Part shown: piece by piece, positions 61,115-64,000 of the stretch
Position numbering within the stretch: position 1 is the first letter of the stretch
How the letters are laid out: each line of letters starts with the position of its first letter
Made by a program: the position numbers and the translations under genes
Notes under the pieces: model-generated
The model's database searches: none
Seen by the model: the letters and a program-made list of their open reading frames with translations, nothing else
What the model was told of the DNA's origin: nothing
NCBI GenBank assembly: GCA_027972325.1
Contig: JAPMOS010000024.1
Location: forward strand, 270,501 to 334,500
Direction of reading: 5' to 3'
DNA from: Paratrimastix pyriformis
Lineage: Eukaryota > Preaxostyla > Paratrimastigidae
DNA: 64,000 bases

Positions 61115-62291
61115 TGACTCCGCTGTGGTTCCGCAAAAGTGAAAAGGAGGAGAAGGCCATAGAAAACAACAAGCAAGGAGAAGGGGTTGATCAAATCATG
61201 GGAATGATGCGATCGGGGAGAAAACGACAGTGACGGCAGCAACCAGGAGCGCGGACGGAGGTGGGGAGCCAGGGCTGCCGAAGAGGCTTGTCCGGAGGAG
61301 GTGGGCAATTAGGAGGATGACGAGGACTCCAAGGCCGAGGAGGAGGCCGACTGGATCGACACCCTCGAGGGGCTGGCGCATGGGGACGGGGACCTGGGGC
61401 CGACCCGGTGGAGGACGAAAATGCCGACAAGGGCGCACTCGGGCGCTGCCGGCGAGGAAACAGCCGAATGAGATGCCCGAGGCAGTCGAGGAATTGTCTT
61501 TCGATGGTTGAACTCCAATCTGCGAATCAAAACGCCCACAAGCGCGCAAATGAGCACATGGCAGGGGTGAATCCCACGCAGAACAGCATCGGTCAAAAAG
61601 GGCACGGTGCTCGATTCCTGCACAGAGTGAGCTCGGGGCATCGGTCACCCAGAGAAAAAATGAAAACGGAAATCCTTGTAAAAGAGCCAATTTTCGGGCA
61701 TCAAGTCAGTCGACCCTCTCCGTCCAGACGGACCTGCCCCATGTGCTGGCCTGCTCGAACCACTGCCCGCCGGGCCAGCTTCGTGTGGGTTGGTGGGCCC
61801 GCCAGGACTTGCGTCCAACAGAACAACGACCGAACACGAACGAGCGAGCCAATGAAGGGACCTACGGGGAGGAAGGCAAGGCAGGGTCCAGACCGGAAAT
61901 CAACCGGTCACGCGGTGAGATCAAAAAAGGGCACCGTAGAGGGTCGTGTCAATGGTTCAGGGCTTCCTCTACTTGGAGGAGGGAGAGAGCGAGTCAAATC
62001 TGACCTGTAAAAGCCGAGCAAAAGCGCGGGGACGGCCGCTCCATGGCGGGCAGTGGTGAGAACGGCCAGGCAGGCAGGCAGACCTCGTTCGTCATGTGCG
62101 CTGTGGCTGCTTGGAAATGGTCGTCATCTGAGTCGAAACCAGTGGGCAGGTCGCGGCTGAGGCCAATGAAAGAGCAACCCGACACACCAGACGAAGGCCC
62201 CTTCGGGGGAGGTGAGTTGGCCTCGGGTGGGTCGAAAACAACCTTCAAGTGGTCTGCTGCTCCCGATGATATGGGGTTTCAAAAAGACACG
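61115..62291. other. Unassigned region with open frames on both strands
   Basis: About 1.2 kb without a recognised gene. Minus-strand frames between 61200 and 61690 contain hydrophobic stretches (VGLLLGLGVLVILLIAHLL; SLLVVFYGLLLLFTF at 61180), which could belong to a small membrane protein with short introns. A plus-strand frame (61408-62010) is Arg/Thr-rich and not convincing. Nothing here matched a known family. Confidence 0.3.
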
Positions 62292-62409
62292 GGTGGTTCC
62301 CTATCCAACTCAAACGACGATAATCGGCGCACAAGTGGTGACCGGGAAAAAGGTCATCATGTCATGCGATATAGCGTTCAACCACCAACGCGCAGGATAG
62401 GGAACGACC
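62292..62409. repeat. Short inverted-repeat unit, 15-bp termini
   Basis: GGTGGTTCCCTATCC at 62292-62306 is the reverse complement of GGATAGGGAACGACC at 62395-62409 at 14 of 15 positions, enclosing 88 bp. No target-site duplication was recognised and the interior codes for nothing known. It may be a MITE-like remnant or a hairpin in the 5' region of the Fic gene. Confidence 0.4.
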
Positions 62410-62436
62410 CCAACGACCCATAATACAAGGTGCACA

Positions 62437-63771
62437 TTGACGTGCGGTCCCTTGGGGGCTGAACAAAGTAACCCTCCGGCCAACAACAGTGTGGGAAAAT
62501 CTGCCGGACAGGCGCGGGTCGAATTATTTCGTGACACCAGAAACAGGGTACTGTTTACTGCAGTACGCGACGGTAGGTCTCCGATGATCTCTGCAAAGAA
62601 CGATGATGAAGTCGTGCGCGGCCAGAGGGGCAGCTGCCAACTTCTCTTTCAAACGTGCAAGGGCGCGAGCGTTACCATTGGCTTCGATTCCCCAATTAGC
62701 GCTGCGGAATTGACGAAAATTATCCGCACGCGCCTCGTCCCGATGTCTCCGCACCGTGGACGAATCCTCGGATTTATCAATCTACTCCGTCAGAGCCGGC
62801 ATTCACTCGAAGAAGTCAGTGCCAATCCAACCCAATGTCCTGCAAGTCATTCTTGAGCACGAGGAGTTGGAGTTGGCCGATTTTTTTGCCAAAGTTGAGA
62901 ACTCCACCTTCGCCTCGCGGCCGAAAGACCGCTGGCGTCTGAGACGCTGCAGGCGATCATTTCGAGATGCAGTATTCCATGGACATGGGCCTCCAATCGA
63001 AGGAAGCACGTATACGTTGGGCGAGACTTCGCTCGCTGTGCTTTCTGGGATCGCAGCTCCTGCTGGCAAACCGGGGTTTGCCACATTTATCTGTCCCTAT
63101 GACCTTGCTCCCCCCTTCCACGCAGTGAACATTTCGTCAACGCCGTTGACCACGCAGCTGCAATCACGGCACTGTTTCCGTTCGTTCATTCCGCCTGTCT
63201 GAGTTGTGATGACATTCGTTCAATCCATGGGGTCCTGATGAAGCATTCCCTCCAACATGACGTCACTTCGTACTGTTGCGATTCGGGTCACCGGAACAAG
63301 ATTTCAATTTCCGGAGGCATCTGAAGTTCCCTCGGCCATGGAAGAGTTTGGAACGTGGCTGAATTCCCCAATCGAACCACCAAACACAGGCGCTATTATC
63401 GAGCGCGCGGCATTGGCGCATTTGCGTTTTGTCACGATTCACCCTTTTACGGATGGCAACGGAAGGTTCCTTTCCTCCCCTCTGCTGACTGATTTCTTCC
63501 TTGCAGAATGGCCAGGATCATTCTCAATCTTGTGCTGATGCGAAACGGGCTTCTGCCCATTATCATTGACCCTGCAATTCGGTCCGCATACATGGCAGCA
63601 ATCCAAAACTACCAGAGCCCTCATCAGAAGAAGCGGGTGGGCGAGGACTTTATTCGCCTCATTGCTGAGCTCGTTTCCGAGCGCCTCCAGATCTACCTCG
63701 AATGTGGTCCCGCGATTCTGCCAGAGTTGGCCCCGGAGACGGTCGAGCGTGAATCCTTCTGGCTTCATTGA
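62437..63771 (+). CDS. Fic-domain protein (AMPylase candidate)
   Basis: Fic enzymes transfer AMP to target hydroxyls. The core motif HPFTDGNGR|MAR is complete, with an intron (GTTCC...TTGCAG, near 63470-63506) between Arg and Met. It keeps the catalytic His, the Asp and the nucleotide-binding GNGR. Upstream, PIEGSTYTLGETS resembles the inhibitory (S/T)xxxE(G/N) helix of self-inhibited Fic proteins. EHFVNAVDHAAAITALFPFV, DDIRSIHGVLMKHSLQ and RTVAIRVTGTRFQFPEASEV are typical Fic helices. An intron of about 52 bp near 63075-63126 restores the frame from AGKPG to EHFVNA. Between KHSLQHDVTS and RTVAIRV (about 63260) the frame changes without an obvious intron, suggesting an assembly indel or a damaged gene. 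The start is uncertain: the 5' part (AAELTKIIRTRL) is only loosely supported. The C-terminus ERESFWLH ends normally. Confidence 0.75.
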
Positions 63772-64000
63772 TATCTTTTTTTTCCTCGCTCGCTGTAACA
63801 ACACGTATCACTGCACTAACACGAGAGAGAAAGAAAGAAATAAGCACATCGTCGTTGAAAACAGAGAAAACAAACAAACCAGTCCAAGAGGCAACCTCTT
63901 GGTGGGAGAGCTGGGAAAGGGAGAAAGGGGGTCCAAACAACACAACCATCACCACTCACCACTCGTTGTTATTCATGCGTTCTTACGCGAAGAAGTACGT
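63772..64000. other. 3' flank of the Fic gene, no gene seen
   Basis: About 230 bp to the window end, starting with a T-rich stretch (ATATCTTTTTTTTCC) that could belong to the 3' UTR. No coding or RNA feature was recognised. Confidence 0.5.

Overview
The window is nuclear DNA of a GC-rich, intron-rich, flagellated unicellular eukaryote. The evidence is a canonical histone H2B, COPII Sec31, a DDX3/Ded1 helicase, two flagellar proteins (SPAG17 of the axonemal central pair and the dynein-2 intermediate chain WDR34/DYNC2I2) and eukaryotic tRNAs without encoded CCA. The GC-rich, intron-packed free-living style would fit a protist such as a Preaxostyla/Paratrimastix-type flagellate, but that is a guess; no rRNA or other lineage marker is present. 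Exon boundaries below were read by eye from protein continuity and splice dinucleotides, so gene spans are firmer than individual exons.

Layout: 1-14.2 kb is a minus-strand SPAG17 gene running off the left edge. Its N-terminal end faces a plus-strand gene for an eight-TM, tetraspanin-like protein (14.2-15.8 kb). Then come H2B with a histone-type 3' stem-loop (16.2-16.7 kb), DDX3/Ded1 (minus, 17.3-20.0 kb), a double-CUE protein (minus, 20.3-21.0 kb) with a proline-rich ORF upstream, an acylated LRR-PP2C phosphatase (plus, 21.6-25.2 kb), a DPP4-type peptidase (plus, 26.2-33.7 kb), tRNA-Ser, an unrecognised type I membrane protein (minus, 34.5-36.7 kb), WDR34 with two tRNA genes inside its introns (plus, 37.3-42.1 kb), an intronless 806-aa LRR/F-box-like gene (plus, 43.2-45.6 kb) followed by an inverted fragment of a paralogue, Sec31 (minus, 46.2-54.3 kb), an M3 metallopeptidase (minus, 54.7-59.2 kb), about 3 kb of mostly unassigned DNA with a decayed retroelement-like fragment, and a Fic-domain AMPylase candidate (plus, about 62.4-63.8 kb).

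The most unusual features concern gene architecture. Most introns of the long genes start with GTCCG(T/C) instead of GTAAGT. They are full of simple repeats, and many carry partial tandem copies of the adjoining exon end. Each long gene looks polar: its 5' part has short, more AT-rich introns and its distal part has long, GC-rich, repeat-laden ones. A ~70-115 bp repeat occurs four times, always just upstream of genes, and another ~180 bp repeat is shared by introns of SPAG17 and DPP4. No operon-like functional cluster is evident; the two flagellar genes are 23 kb apart.
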